From the NCBI GenBank assembly GCA_934446285.1, contig CAKSEI010000028.1, positions 1-12,417 of the forward strand: a stretch of 12,417 nucleotides of DNA. Direction: 5' to 3'. Below are positions 7,775 through 12,417 of this stretch, one piece after another; the stretch's first letter is position 1, and each line of letters starts with the position of its first letter. The position numbers and the translations under genes are program-made. This DNA comes from an uncultured Eubacteriales bacterium. GTDB taxonomy: Bacteria > Bacillota > Clostridia > Oscillospirales > CAG-272. Below the pieces are notes generated by a model, which ran no database searches, had not been told where the DNA came from, and worked only from the letters and a program-made list of their open reading frames with translations.

Positions 7775-8332
7775 CTAAATGAAAAGCGGTCGCAGCTGTT
7801 TGCCTCTGAGTGCCGCCTCAAGTGAATCTTCGACGAGAGTAAAGTCCGCCACGAGCGAAAACGGCTTTTTCTCAGGGTCATCCTGACGCAGAGGAACGAA
7901 AAACACGTTTTTCTTTTCGCACATTGCGGCGATATTTTTTAAATTTGCCGCCATAGCGTCGTTTGTCGCGAGCGCTATGACGAGCGGACGCGAAAGGCGC
8001 ATGTGAGCCTTAGCCGCCATCGTTACCGTGCCGTCGGTAATGCCCGCGGCAAGCTTTGCAAGTGTATTTCCCGTGCACGGGCATATTACGAGCGCGTCAA
8101 GCGGATTTTTCGGTCCGAGCGGCTCGGAATCCTGTATTGTCAGTATATTTTTTCTGCCGCACAGCTCTTCCGTCCTCGCCGCAAGCTCCGATGCCCTGCC
8201 GAATCGGGTATCGAGCGAGGCGCTTTTTTCACTTAAAATCGGCAGAACATCATACTTTCCGCACAGTCCCGCGAGCACCGCGAGGCTGTCCGAATGAGTG
8301 CAGAATGAACCGCATATCGCATATCCTATCAT
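7775..8332 (-). CDS. dpaB: Dipicolinate synthase subunit B (DpaB / SpoVFB)
   Basis: This is the flavoprotein-like subunit of dipicolinate synthase. With DpaA it oxidises the DapA product to dipicolinic acid (DPA) in the mother cell during late sporulation. The 185-residue protein (usual length about 200) matches Bacillus SpoVFB through the whole chain: a start IGYAICGSFCTHSDSL, then SLDTRFGRASE, EPLGPKNPLDALVI, PCTGNTLAKLAAGITD, TMAAKAHMRLSRPLVIA, ATNDAM and KNVFFVPLRQDDPEKKP. The start at 8332 is chosen because it gives the family N terminus, forms an ATGA overlap with the dpaA stop, and has a strong GGAGAGG site 7 nt upstream. An in-frame ATG further upstream (8458) would add 42 unrelated residues. 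It is co-transcribed with dpaA. The function marks the organism as an endospore former. Confidence 0.95.
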   Translation of the reverse strand: MIGYAICGSFCTHSDSLAVLAGLCGKYDVLPILSEKSASLDTRFGRASELAARTEELCGRKNILTIQDSEPLGPKNPLDALVICPCTGNTLAKLAAGITDGTVTMAAKAHMRLSRPLVIALATNDAMAANLKNIAAMCEKKNVFFVPLRQDDPEKKPFSLVADFTLVEDSLEAALRGKQLRPLFI

Positions 8333-9117
8333 AGCGCTGCCTCTCCGCTCTTTAAAATCAGGTCTATCGAACGCGCGAGGATTTCTCCGCTCTTTTCCGG
8401 GTAGGCGCGCGCGGGCAGCGACGGAGCCGTTATCGCGTTTATCCCGAGCCTGCCGCAAGCCTCATGGTCCGTGCCGTAGGGTGCTGAGGCAAGGTCAACT
8501 ATCACGGCGCCGCGAGGTATTTTCTCAAGCTTTTCACCCTCGAGATGCCTTGACGGAATTGTATTGAAAATAAGCGAAAAGCGCTCGGTATCGATCGCAT
8601 CCGTGCGCATGCCCTCATGCCCGAGCGAGCGTATCCACGCAAGGTCGTTTTCGCTGCGCGCACTTACGGCGGCATCAGGCAGCAAGGCGGTGAGAAATTT
8701 TCCTATTCTGCCGAAGCCGCATATGAGGACATTCGGTTTTTCAGCAAGCTTTTTTATTACACAATCAAGCTCGGTCGCCGCACGCGCCGTGAGCGCGGCG
8801 TTCTCCGTTTTGACCCATTCGGGCGAAAAGTAGTCGAAGAGTCTGACACCGTTTTCGAGCGCCGCGCAGTAAGCCTTTTTATCGAGCATCCCGCCGAGAA
8901 CGGGGCGTCTACCTCCCGTTTTTTCAAACAGCCTGTTTATAGGGACACCGGTGTTTCCCACGGTCACGCCGTCGCGCGTATACGGCATGGGCAGTATGAC
9001 TGCCGCGCCGTCTTCCGTCAGCTCCGTAATCTCCCATCCGAGCCGCCCGAGGCACTCCGCTGCCGCGCTCATGCGCGCGTCCGTCTGCGCAAAGGCGAGC
9101 TTTGTATCCTTTCTCAT
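8329..9117 (-). CDS. dpaA: Dipicolinate synthase subunit A (DpaA / SpoVFA)
   Basis: This is the NAD(P)-binding partner of DpaB in dipicolinate formation. The 262-residue protein is somewhat shorter than the roughly 300-residue Bacillus protein, mainly in the N-terminal domain. The second Rossmann fold is clear: NVLICGFGRIGKFLTALL (GxGxxG type). It is followed by FNTIPSRHLEGEKLEKIP, GAVIVDLASAPYGTDHEACG, and the C-terminal ITAPSLPARAYPEKSGEIL, all matching SpoVFA. The start at 9117 has AAGGA (complement of 9125-9129) 7 nt upstream. The frame stays open further upstream (to 9339), but that part runs through the divergent promoter region and looks non-coding. The stop overlaps the dpaB start by 4 nt. 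Expression is expected in the mother cell under a late sigma factor; a candidate -10 lies at 9173-9181. Confidence 0.94.
   Translation of the reverse strand: MRKDTKLAFAQTDARMSAAAECLGRLGWEITELTEDGAAVILPMPYTRDGVTVGNTGVPINRLFEKTGGRRPVLGGMLDKKAYCAALENGVRLFDYFSPEWVKTENAALTARAATELDCVIKKLAEKPNVLICGFGRIGKFLTALLPDAAVSARSENDLAWIRSLGHEGMRTDAIDTERFSLIFNTIPSRHLEGEKLEKIPRGAVIVDLASAPYGTDHEACGRLGINAITAPSLPARAYPEKSGEILARSIDLILKSGEAAL
8340..8346 (-). promoter_or_regulatory. Shine-Dalgarno site for dpaB
   Basis: The complement reads GGAGAGG, 7 nt before the dpaB ATG at 8332, inside the end of dpaA. It decides the dpaB start and suggests that dpaB can initiate on its own as well as by coupling at the ATGA overlap. 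Confidence 0.7.
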
Positions 9118-9141
9118 TATCTTATCCTTACTTTGTAAAGT

Positions 9142-9164
9142 CGGACGAAGCGCATAAGCGTCCG
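9142..9164 (-). promoter_or_regulatory. Inverted repeat in the dpaA leader
   Basis: CGGACG (9142-9147) and CGTCCG (9159-9164) form a perfect 6-bp stem around an 11-nt loop, 24 nt upstream of the dpaA start. If the candidate -10 at 9173-9181 is used, the stem-loop would stand at the very 5' end of the dpaA mRNA. It could be a 5' stabilising hairpin or an operator; neither is shown by the sequence. Confidence 0.35.
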
Positions 9165-9172
9165 CCCTTTTA

Positions 9173-9203
9173 TATGATATGTTTTGATTTTGCCTATTGC
9201 CAA
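9173..9203 (-). promoter_or_regulatory. Candidate dpaA promoter
   Basis: The complement of 9173-9181 reads CATATCATA, which fits the CATAnnnTA -10 pattern of sigma-K (mother-cell) promoters. I see no AC at the expected -35 distance. A sigma-A reading is also possible: TTGGCA (complement of 9198-9203), an 18-nt spacer, then TATCAT (complement of 9174-9179). Late mother-cell control is expected from Bacillus dpaAB, but the site alone does not settle which sigma factor acts. Confidence 0.4.
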
Positions 9204-9225
9204 CGGAGCGCAGTTGTGATAAAAT
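9197..9225 (+). promoter_or_regulatory. Sigma-A-type promoter for the lipoprotein-cyclophilin run
   Basis: TTGCCA (9197-9202), a 17-nt spacer, then TAAAAT (9220-9225), preceded by an extended -10 TGA at 9217-9219. The start site would be near 9232, leaving a very short leader of about 13 nt that contains the SD GGAGG (9234-9238). Its -35 overlaps the TTGGCA box used in the sigma-A reading of the divergent dpaA promoter. Confidence 0.6.
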
Positions 9226-9244
9226 AATATTTCGGAGGAAGAAA

Positions 9245-9628
9245 ATGAATAAGAAATTTTTTATCACGGCGCTCATCTGTGCGCTGCTTACACTGTGCGC
9301 ATGTTCATCCTCCCGTTCCGTCTGGGGCAAATATACCACGGAGGGGATCGGAACAGACGCGCGGAGCAGCGTTGAATTTGCGTACTCAAAGACTTTTTAC
9401 ATCCCCGATATTGCCGTGTGGGAAAGCGAAAAGGACGAGAAGGAGAGCAATGCTCTGCTTGAGGGGTGGTACGAGACGGACGGTGACAGGGTAAAATGCA
9501 CCTACACGGACTCCTCCGATGCGGGCGATATCAAGAAAATAACGCTTGTTTTTACGTATGACCCCGATAACGACAGACTGATATCGGAGGACGGAAGAGT
9601 TTTTTACGGAGGAAAATCAAATGAATAA
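9245..9628 (+). CDS. Small lipoprotein of unknown function
   Basis: I do not recognise this 127-residue protein. It begins with a typical lipoprotein signal peptide: basic MNKKF, hydrophobic FITALICALLTL, then a lipobox LCA-C with the lipidated Cys at about residue 20 followed by SSS. Export and anchoring on the outer face of the membrane are therefore likely. The mature part is about 107 residues, acidic and beta-rich in appearance, with WGKYTTEGIGTD near the start and LEGWYETDGDRVKCTYTD later. This pattern resembles small lipocalin-like lipoproteins with repeated G-W/Y turns, but that is only an impression. The start at 9245 is fixed by the SD GGAGG (9234-9238) and the signal peptide. The stop overlaps the next gene by 8 nt, so it is probably co-translated with the lipoprotein cyclophilin and may work with it at the cell surface. 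Confidence 0.8.
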   Translation: MNKKFFITALICALLTLCACSSSRSVWGKYTTEGIGTDARSSVEFAYSKTFYIPDIAVWESEKDEKESNALLEGWYETDGDRVKCTYTDSSDAGDIKKITLVFTYDPDNDRLISEDGRVFYGGKSNE

Positions 9629-10253
9629 AACTGCAAAGCGCATCTCGGCACTTGTCATTGCGGCGATTATGTATATGTCTCTTTTCTGTGCGTGCGGGAA
9701 GAAGGACAGTGACTCTGAAATGCTCTCGGGCAAGCACTACGCAAAGATAAGCGTAAAGGATTACGGAGAGATTCTTCTCGAGCTTGACGCGGACAGCGCG
9801 CCGATAACCGTGACGAATTTCGTTGACCTTGTAAAACAGGGCTTTTACGACGGGCTTACTTTTCACCGCGTGATAAGCGGCTTTATGATACAGGGCGGCG
9901 ACCCGAACGGAGACGGCAGAGGCGGCAGCGGCAAGACTATAAAGGGCGAATTCAGCGCGAACGGCGTTGCAAACGACATAAAGCATACGCGCGGCACGAT
10001 ATCCATGGCGCGCAACGGCGTGAGCATGGACTCCGCCTCGTCGCAGTTCTTTATCTGCCAGTCGGACTACAACGCGGGCAACGGTCAGTATGCCGCATTC
10101 GGGCATGTGCTCAGCGGCATGGGAGTGGTCGATGCGATATGCGCCGATTATTCGTCAAAGGGCGATTCAAACGGTATACTGCCGGATACCGACAGACCCG
10201 TTATCGAATATATCAGGGTTACGGACGAACAGGGAAATAACCTTGAGCAATAA
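9621..10253 (+). CDS. Cyclophilin-type peptidyl-prolyl cis-trans isomerase, predicted lipoprotein
   Basis: The 210-residue protein has a signal peptide (MNKTAKR, then LVIAAIMYMSLF) ending in a lipobox-like CA-C at about residue 25. The -3 residue is Phe, which is less typical. A serine/aspartate linker follows, then a complete bacterial cyclophilin domain (about residues 38-205). Active-site blocks are FHRVISGFMIQGGDPNGDGR (catalytic Arg and the FMIQGG strand), SMARNG, SSQFFICQSD and YAAFGHVLSGMGVVDAI. It should speed proline isomerisation in exported proteins on the outer face of the membrane. The SD GGAGG (9608-9612) is 8 nt upstream and lies inside the preceding lipoprotein gene, which it overlaps by 8 nt. 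Clostridia often have several such paralogues, so I give no gene symbol. Confidence 0.92.
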   Translation: MNKTAKRISALVIAAIMYMSLFCACGKKDSDSEMLSGKHYAKISVKDYGEILLELDADSAPITVTNFVDLVKQGFYDGLTFHRVISGFMIQGGDPNGDGRGGSGKTIKGEFSANGVANDIKHTRGTISMARNGVSMDSASSQFFICQSDYNAGNGQYAAFGHVLSGMGVVDAICADYSSKGDSNGILPDTDRPVIEYIRVTDEQGNNLEQ

Positions 10254-10275
10254 ACAAAAAAAGAGGAATGGAAAA

Positions 10276-10848
10276 ATGGACAACAAATTTATTATCGAGA
10301 CCTCCGCACGCCATGTGCACGTAACGGAAAATGATCTTAAAATTCTCTTCGGCGAGGGCGCGGTTCTTACCTGCAAAAAGGAATTAAGCCAGCCCGGTCA
10401 GTTTGCGAGCGAGCAGCGCGTCACGGTCGTAGGACCTAAGAGAGAGCTTGCGGGAGTGAGCATCCTCGGACCGGTGAGAAGCGCAACTCAGGTTGAGCTT
10501 TCGCTTACCGACGCACGCAGCATAGGCGTTTCCGCCCCCGTCCGTGAGAGCGGAGATATCGCGGGAAGTGCGGGATGTAAGCTGGTAGGACCTTGCGGTG
10601 AAGTCGAAATAAAAGAGGGCGTTATCGCGGCAAAGAGACATATACATATGACCCCCGCAGATGCCGAGAGACTCGGAGTTTCCGATAAGGAGATTGTAAA
10701 GGTCGCAGTCGGCGGCGAGAGGGCTCTGGTCTTTGACGACGTTGTGGTAAGAGTAAGCGATAAATTCGCTCTCGCTATGCACATAGATACCGATGAGTCC
10801 AACGCCGCATGTGCGTTCGGCACTTGCTACGGTGAAATCGTTCGCTGA
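10276..10848 (+). CDS. pduL: PduL-type phosphotransacylase (phosphate propanoyl/acetyltransferase)
   Basis: PduL enzymes move an acyl group between CoA and phosphate (acetyl- or propionyl-phosphate formation). The 190-residue protein carries both PduL half-domains: ARHVHVTENDL (H13, H15), LSQPGQFASEQRVTVVGPK, LGPVRSATQVELSLTDAR and VRESGDIAGSAG; then GVIAAKRHIHMTPADAERLG (H122, H124) and MHIDTDESNAA (H169). These histidines match the family's zinc ligands. The protein starts almost directly at the first domain, so the N-terminal encapsulation helix of microcompartment PduL is absent and no shell genes are visible. A cytosolic role in place of Pta (acetyl-CoA to acetyl-phosphate) is the natural inference. 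The start at 10276 has GAGG (10263-10266) 9 nt upstream. The 22-nt gap to the cyclophilin gene suggests co-transcription. Confidence 0.93.
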   Translation: MDNKFIIETSARHVHVTENDLKILFGEGAVLTCKKELSQPGQFASEQRVTVVGPKRELAGVSILGPVRSATQVELSLTDARSIGVSAPVRESGDIAGSAGCKLVGPCGEVEIKEGVIAAKRHIHMTPADAERLGVSDKEIVKVAVGGERALVFDDVVVRVSDKFALAMHIDTDESNAACAFGTCYGEIVR

Positions 10849-11212
10849 GCTTTCCGGGCAGACGCTCGCCTACATGGGCGATGCGGTGATAGAACTGCTT
10901 GTGCGCAGACGCGCGGTAGCGGCGGGGATAACGGACGTAGGGGAGCTTAATGCTTTTTCACGCAGATTTGTGACCGCCTCCGCGCAGAGCAGCGCGGTCG
11001 GACGTATGCTGCCGTCGCTCTCGGAGGAAGAAGAGAGCATATACAAGCGTGGCAGAAACGCCCACGGCGTGCACGCACCGAAAAACGCCACGACGGCTGA
11101 CTACAGGCGCGCTACGGGGATGGAAGCGCTCTTCGGTTATCTGTTTCTAACGGGACAGAGCGAGCGGGTGCAGACGCTTTTTGACATTGCATACAGCGAG
11201 GTGGAAGAATGA
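10832..11212 (+). CDS. mrnC: Mini-ribonuclease III (MrnC)
   Basis: MrnC is a dimeric RNase III without a dsRNA-binding domain. It trims 23S rRNA precursors in Bacillota. The protein has the catalytic block TLAYMGDAVIELLVRRR (acidic D and E), KRGRNA, and PKNATTADYRRATGMEALFG followed by YLFLTG, all family hallmarks, and stays within the usual size (126 residues here). The start is uncertain. GTG 10832 gives the N terminus closest to the conserved domain and overlaps pduL by 17 nt. GTG 10811 and ATG 10793 are also in frame, and none has a convincing SD, so initiation may depend on translation of pduL. The stop overlaps the mscL start (ATGA at 11209-11212). In many Bacillota mrnC follows cysS; here it does not. 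Confidence 0.9.
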   Translation: MKSFAELSGQTLAYMGDAVIELLVRRRAVAAGITDVGELNAFSRRFVTASAQSSAVGRMLPSLSEEEESIYKRGRNAHGVHAPKNATTADYRRATGMEALFGYLFLTGQSERVQTLFDIAYSEVEE

Positions 11213-11673
11213 AGAAGTTTATTGAGGAATTCAAGGCATTTGCCATGAAAGGCAATGTGGTCGATATGGCAATAGGAGTTGTCATAGGCAGCGCCTTCTC
11301 CGCTATAGTCACGAGCCTTGTCGGAAATATTATTACGCCGCTCATAGGTCTTTTGACAGGCGGGGTTGACCTCTCGGATAAGGTCATAGTCTTGCGAGAG
11401 GCGGTGGTGAATTCCGCAGGCGAGGTCGTCTCTCCCGCAAACACGCTTGCCTACGGAGCATTTCTGCAGAGCATTATCGACTTTATGATAATAGCCTTGT
11501 CTATATTCCTAGTGGTAAAGGCGGCGGGAACGGTCTCAAGACGTCTGAATGCGAAGAAGATTGCCGAGAAAGAGGCACGCAAAAAGGAAGAAGAGTCTAA
11601 ACCCAAGCCTCCGACGACAGAAGAGCTGTTAAGTGAAATCCTCGATGAAATTCGCAGTGAAAAAAATAAGTAA
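11209..11673 (+). CDS. mscL: Large-conductance mechanosensitive channel MscL
   Basis: MscL is a homopentameric membrane channel that opens under high membrane tension and releases solutes during hypo-osmotic shock. The 154-residue protein shows the N-terminal amphipathic helix (FIEEFKAFAMKGNVVDMAIG), TM1 with the gate segment GVVIGSAFSAIVTSLVGNII, a periplasmic-type loop with TPLIGLLTGG and a Val/Ser/Glu-rich middle, TM2 (about SIIDFMIIALSIFLVVKAA), and a charged C-terminal helix that ends in ELLSEILDEIRSEK. Length and layout are normal. GAGG (11198-11201) lies 7 nt before the start, which overlaps mrnC by 4 nt. A strong hairpin directly follows the stop. The short C-terminal linker is rich in Lys, Glu and Pro, as in many homologues. 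Confidence 0.96.
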   Translation: MKKFIEEFKAFAMKGNVVDMAIGVVIGSAFSAIVTSLVGNIITPLIGLLTGGVDLSDKVIVLREAVVNSAGEVVSPANTLAYGAFLQSIIDFMIIALSIFLVVKAAGTVSRRLNAKKIAEKEARKKEEESKPKPPTTEELLSEILDEIRSEKNK

Positions 11674-11677
11674 AGCT

Positions 11678-11704
11678 AAAGCGCGCGGCTCTGCCGCGCG
11701 CTTT
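11678..11704 (+). terminator. Strong hairpin ending the mscL run
   Basis: A perfect 12-bp stem, AAAGCGCGCGGC (11678-11689) / GCCGCGCGCTTT (11693-11704), has a 3-nt TCT loop and lies 5 nt after the mscL stop. The downstream tract is only CTTTAAAATATT, so the U-run is short; the very stable GC core may compensate. Confidence 0.78.
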
Positions 11705-11744
11705 AAAATATTCCTGTGCGGCTATGCGCATTTATATTTTTTAT

Positions 11745-11781
11745 ATACAAAAGCTTTTGCGCAGCTTTTCACGAAAAGCTG
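11745..11781. repeat. Copy 2 of the 37-nt palindromic repeat, beside the dapA stop
   Basis: This segment matches 7735-7771 at 30 of 37 positions, in the same orientation and also just downstream of a - strand gene. Here the palindromes are intact: AAAAGCTTTT (11749-11758) and GCAGCTTTTC (11761-11770) paired with GAAAAGCTGC (11773-11782). Confidence 0.65.
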
Positions 11782-11794
11782 CCGTAGCTTTTGT
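11747..11794 (-). terminator. Compound hairpin after dapA
   Basis: On the - strand, right at the dapA stop, an outer pair ACAAAAGCT (complement of 11786-11794) / AGCTTTTGT (complement of 11747-11755) encloses the inner 10-bp hairpin of the repeat. It is followed by ATATAAAAAATATAAA, without a clean U-run. It probably acts as the dapA terminator or mRNA 3'-end structure. Confidence 0.5.
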
Positions 11795-12417
11795 CACTCT
11801 GTGTATTCGGGCAGGAGAGCGTCTATTATTTTCTCCGTTTCGTGTGTTACATGACAGAGCGGCAGCCGCACTTCATCGGTGCACAGCCCGAGGCGGCAGA
11901 GAGCATACTTTACCGGTGATGGGCTTATTTCTCTGAAAAGTGCGCGGTTGAGGGGCTGCAGCTTTAGGAATAGCCTGCGCGCCTTTTCCGTGTCCCCGCC
12001 GACCCAGCTCAAGTAGATTTCCTTTACCGCGCGCGGGAAGAGATTTGCACTTACCGAGATTATACCTGCCGCCCCGAGAGACAGCATGGGCAGAAAGAGG
12101 TCATCGGAGCCGCAGAGCAGGGAGAGCTTTCCCGCGCACAGGCGCACGGTTTCCGCAGCCTTTGTAAGGTCGGACGATGCTTCCTTAAGTGCCGCGATAT
12201 TCGGTATTTCAGAGAGCCGCGCGGCGGTCTCGGGCGCAATATCAACGCACGTGCGGCTCGGTACGTTGTAGAGTATTACGGGTATTTCCGCAGCCTCGGC
12301 GATTGCTTTGTACGAGAGATAAAGCCCCTCCTGATTTGCCTTGTTATAGTACGGAGTCACCGCGAGCACCGCGTCCGCGCCCTCCTTTGCGGCGTATGCG
12401 CTCATTTCGCACGCGTG
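11794..12417 (-). CDS. dapA: 4-hydroxy-tetrahydrodipicolinate synthase DapA, 5'-truncated by window edge
   Basis: DapA condenses pyruvate with aspartate semialdehyde to give 4-hydroxy-tetrahydrodipicolinate, the entry to lysine/diaminopimelate and, in spore formers, to dipicolinate. The visible 207 residues are the C-terminal two thirds; the frame runs off the right edge. Motifs are GADAVLAVTPYYNK (catalytic Tyr), PVILYNVPSRT (substrate-binding Arg), IAALKEASSD (Schiff-base Lys), LLCGSDDLFLPMLSLGAAGI, and the C-terminal SPSPVKYALCRLGL followed by EVRLPLCHV. These separate DapA from sialate lyase and other paralogues reasonably well. It lies on the same strand as dpaA-dpaB, about 3.5 kb further along, with the pduL-mscL run between on the other strand. 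In Bacillus subtilis, dpaAB and a dapA gene share one operon; here they are split. Confidence 0.95.
   Translation of the reverse strand, partial: HACEMSAYAAKEGADAVLAVTPYYNKANQEGLYLSYKAIAEAAEIPVILYNVPSRTCVDIAPETAARLSEIPNIAALKEASSDLTKAAETVRLCAGKLSLLCGSDDLFLPMLSLGAAGIISVSANLFPRAVKEIYLSWVGGDTEKARRLFLKLQPLNRALFREISPSPVKYALCRLGLCTDEVRLPLCHVTHETEKIIDALLPEYTE

Noticed and set aside
7294..7881. Long open frame (195 codons) on the - strand across the ftsH 3' end, its terminator and the dpaB 3' end
   Set aside because: It is Arg- and Ser-rich shadow sequence opposite the FtsH tail, it crosses a terminator hairpin, and it has no recognisable motif or SD.
8617..9138. 173-codon frame on the + strand opposite dpaA
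   Set aside because: dpaA on the - strand is a clear family match over the same bases; the + frame is Arg-rich without any motif.
9118..9339. 74-residue upstream extension of dpaA
   Set aside because: It would run through the divergent promoter and into the lipoprotein signal peptide; the SD and homology place the start at 9117.
9552..10106. 184-codon frame on the - strand opposite the cyclophilin gene
   Set aside because: It is the complement of well-conserved cyclophilin motifs and has no family features of its own.
1..12417. Search for CRISPR arrays, tRNA/rRNA genes, insertion sequences, prophage or toxin-antitoxin genes
   Set aside because: No regularly spaced repeats, cloverleaf-like intergenic segments, transposase or integrase motifs were seen. 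Spacers are all under 200 nt and are explained by promoters, hairpins and the two-copy repeat.

Overview
The window looks like chromosomal core DNA from a spore-forming member of the Bacillota, class Clostridia. Three things support this: the gene order gdpP-rplI-dnaB followed by tilS-hpt-ftsH, the Gram-positive-type Shine-Dalgarno sites (GGAGG, GAGG), and a dipicolinate synthase pair (dpaA-dpaB), which is found only in endospore formers. Base composition is moderately GC-rich and even throughout. I see no phage, IS, CRISPR, tRNA or rRNA signal, and no gene-free stretch longer than about 200 bases. I cannot name the family from this sequence alone.

Region 1 (1-7583, + strand) is a tightly packed, probably co-transcribed housekeeping run: gdpP (c-di-AMP phosphodiesterase, 5' end outside the window), rplI (ribosomal protein bL9), dnaB (replicative helicase), tilS (tRNA-Ile lysidine synthetase), hpt (hypoxanthine phosphoribosyltransferase) and ftsH (membrane AAA+ protease). 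Neighbouring genes overlap or lie within 3 nt, so translational coupling is likely. A bidirectional-looking terminator (7648-7687) follows ftsH.

Region 2 (7775-9117, - strand) is dpaA-dpaB, joined by an ATGA overlap. The pair makes dipicolinic acid for the spore core. It converges on ftsH and diverges from region 3. The 128-nt divergent spacer holds a good sigma-A-type promoter facing right and a promoter-like element facing left.

Region 3 (9245-11673, + strand) is a second packed run: a small lipoprotein of unknown function, a cyclophilin-type peptidyl-prolyl isomerase predicted to be a lipoprotein, a PduL-type phosphotransacylase, mrnC (mini-ribonuclease III) and mscL (mechanosensitive channel). 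It ends at a strong hairpin.

Region 4 (11794 to the right edge, - strand) is dapA, truncated at its 5' end by the window. DapA makes the precursor that DpaAB oxidises. The two loci lie about 3.5 kb apart on the same strand, with region 3 between them on the other strand.

Most of the window is ordinary. I did not find a convincing undescribed system. The items most worth a second look are: a palindromic repeat (30 of 37 positions identical) placed just downstream of both dpaB and dapA; two substituted histidines in the DHH/DHHA1 motifs of GdpP; a PduL enzyme lacking the N-terminal targeting helix and any microcompartment neighbours; and the unknown lipoprotein overlapping the lipoprotein cyclophilin.
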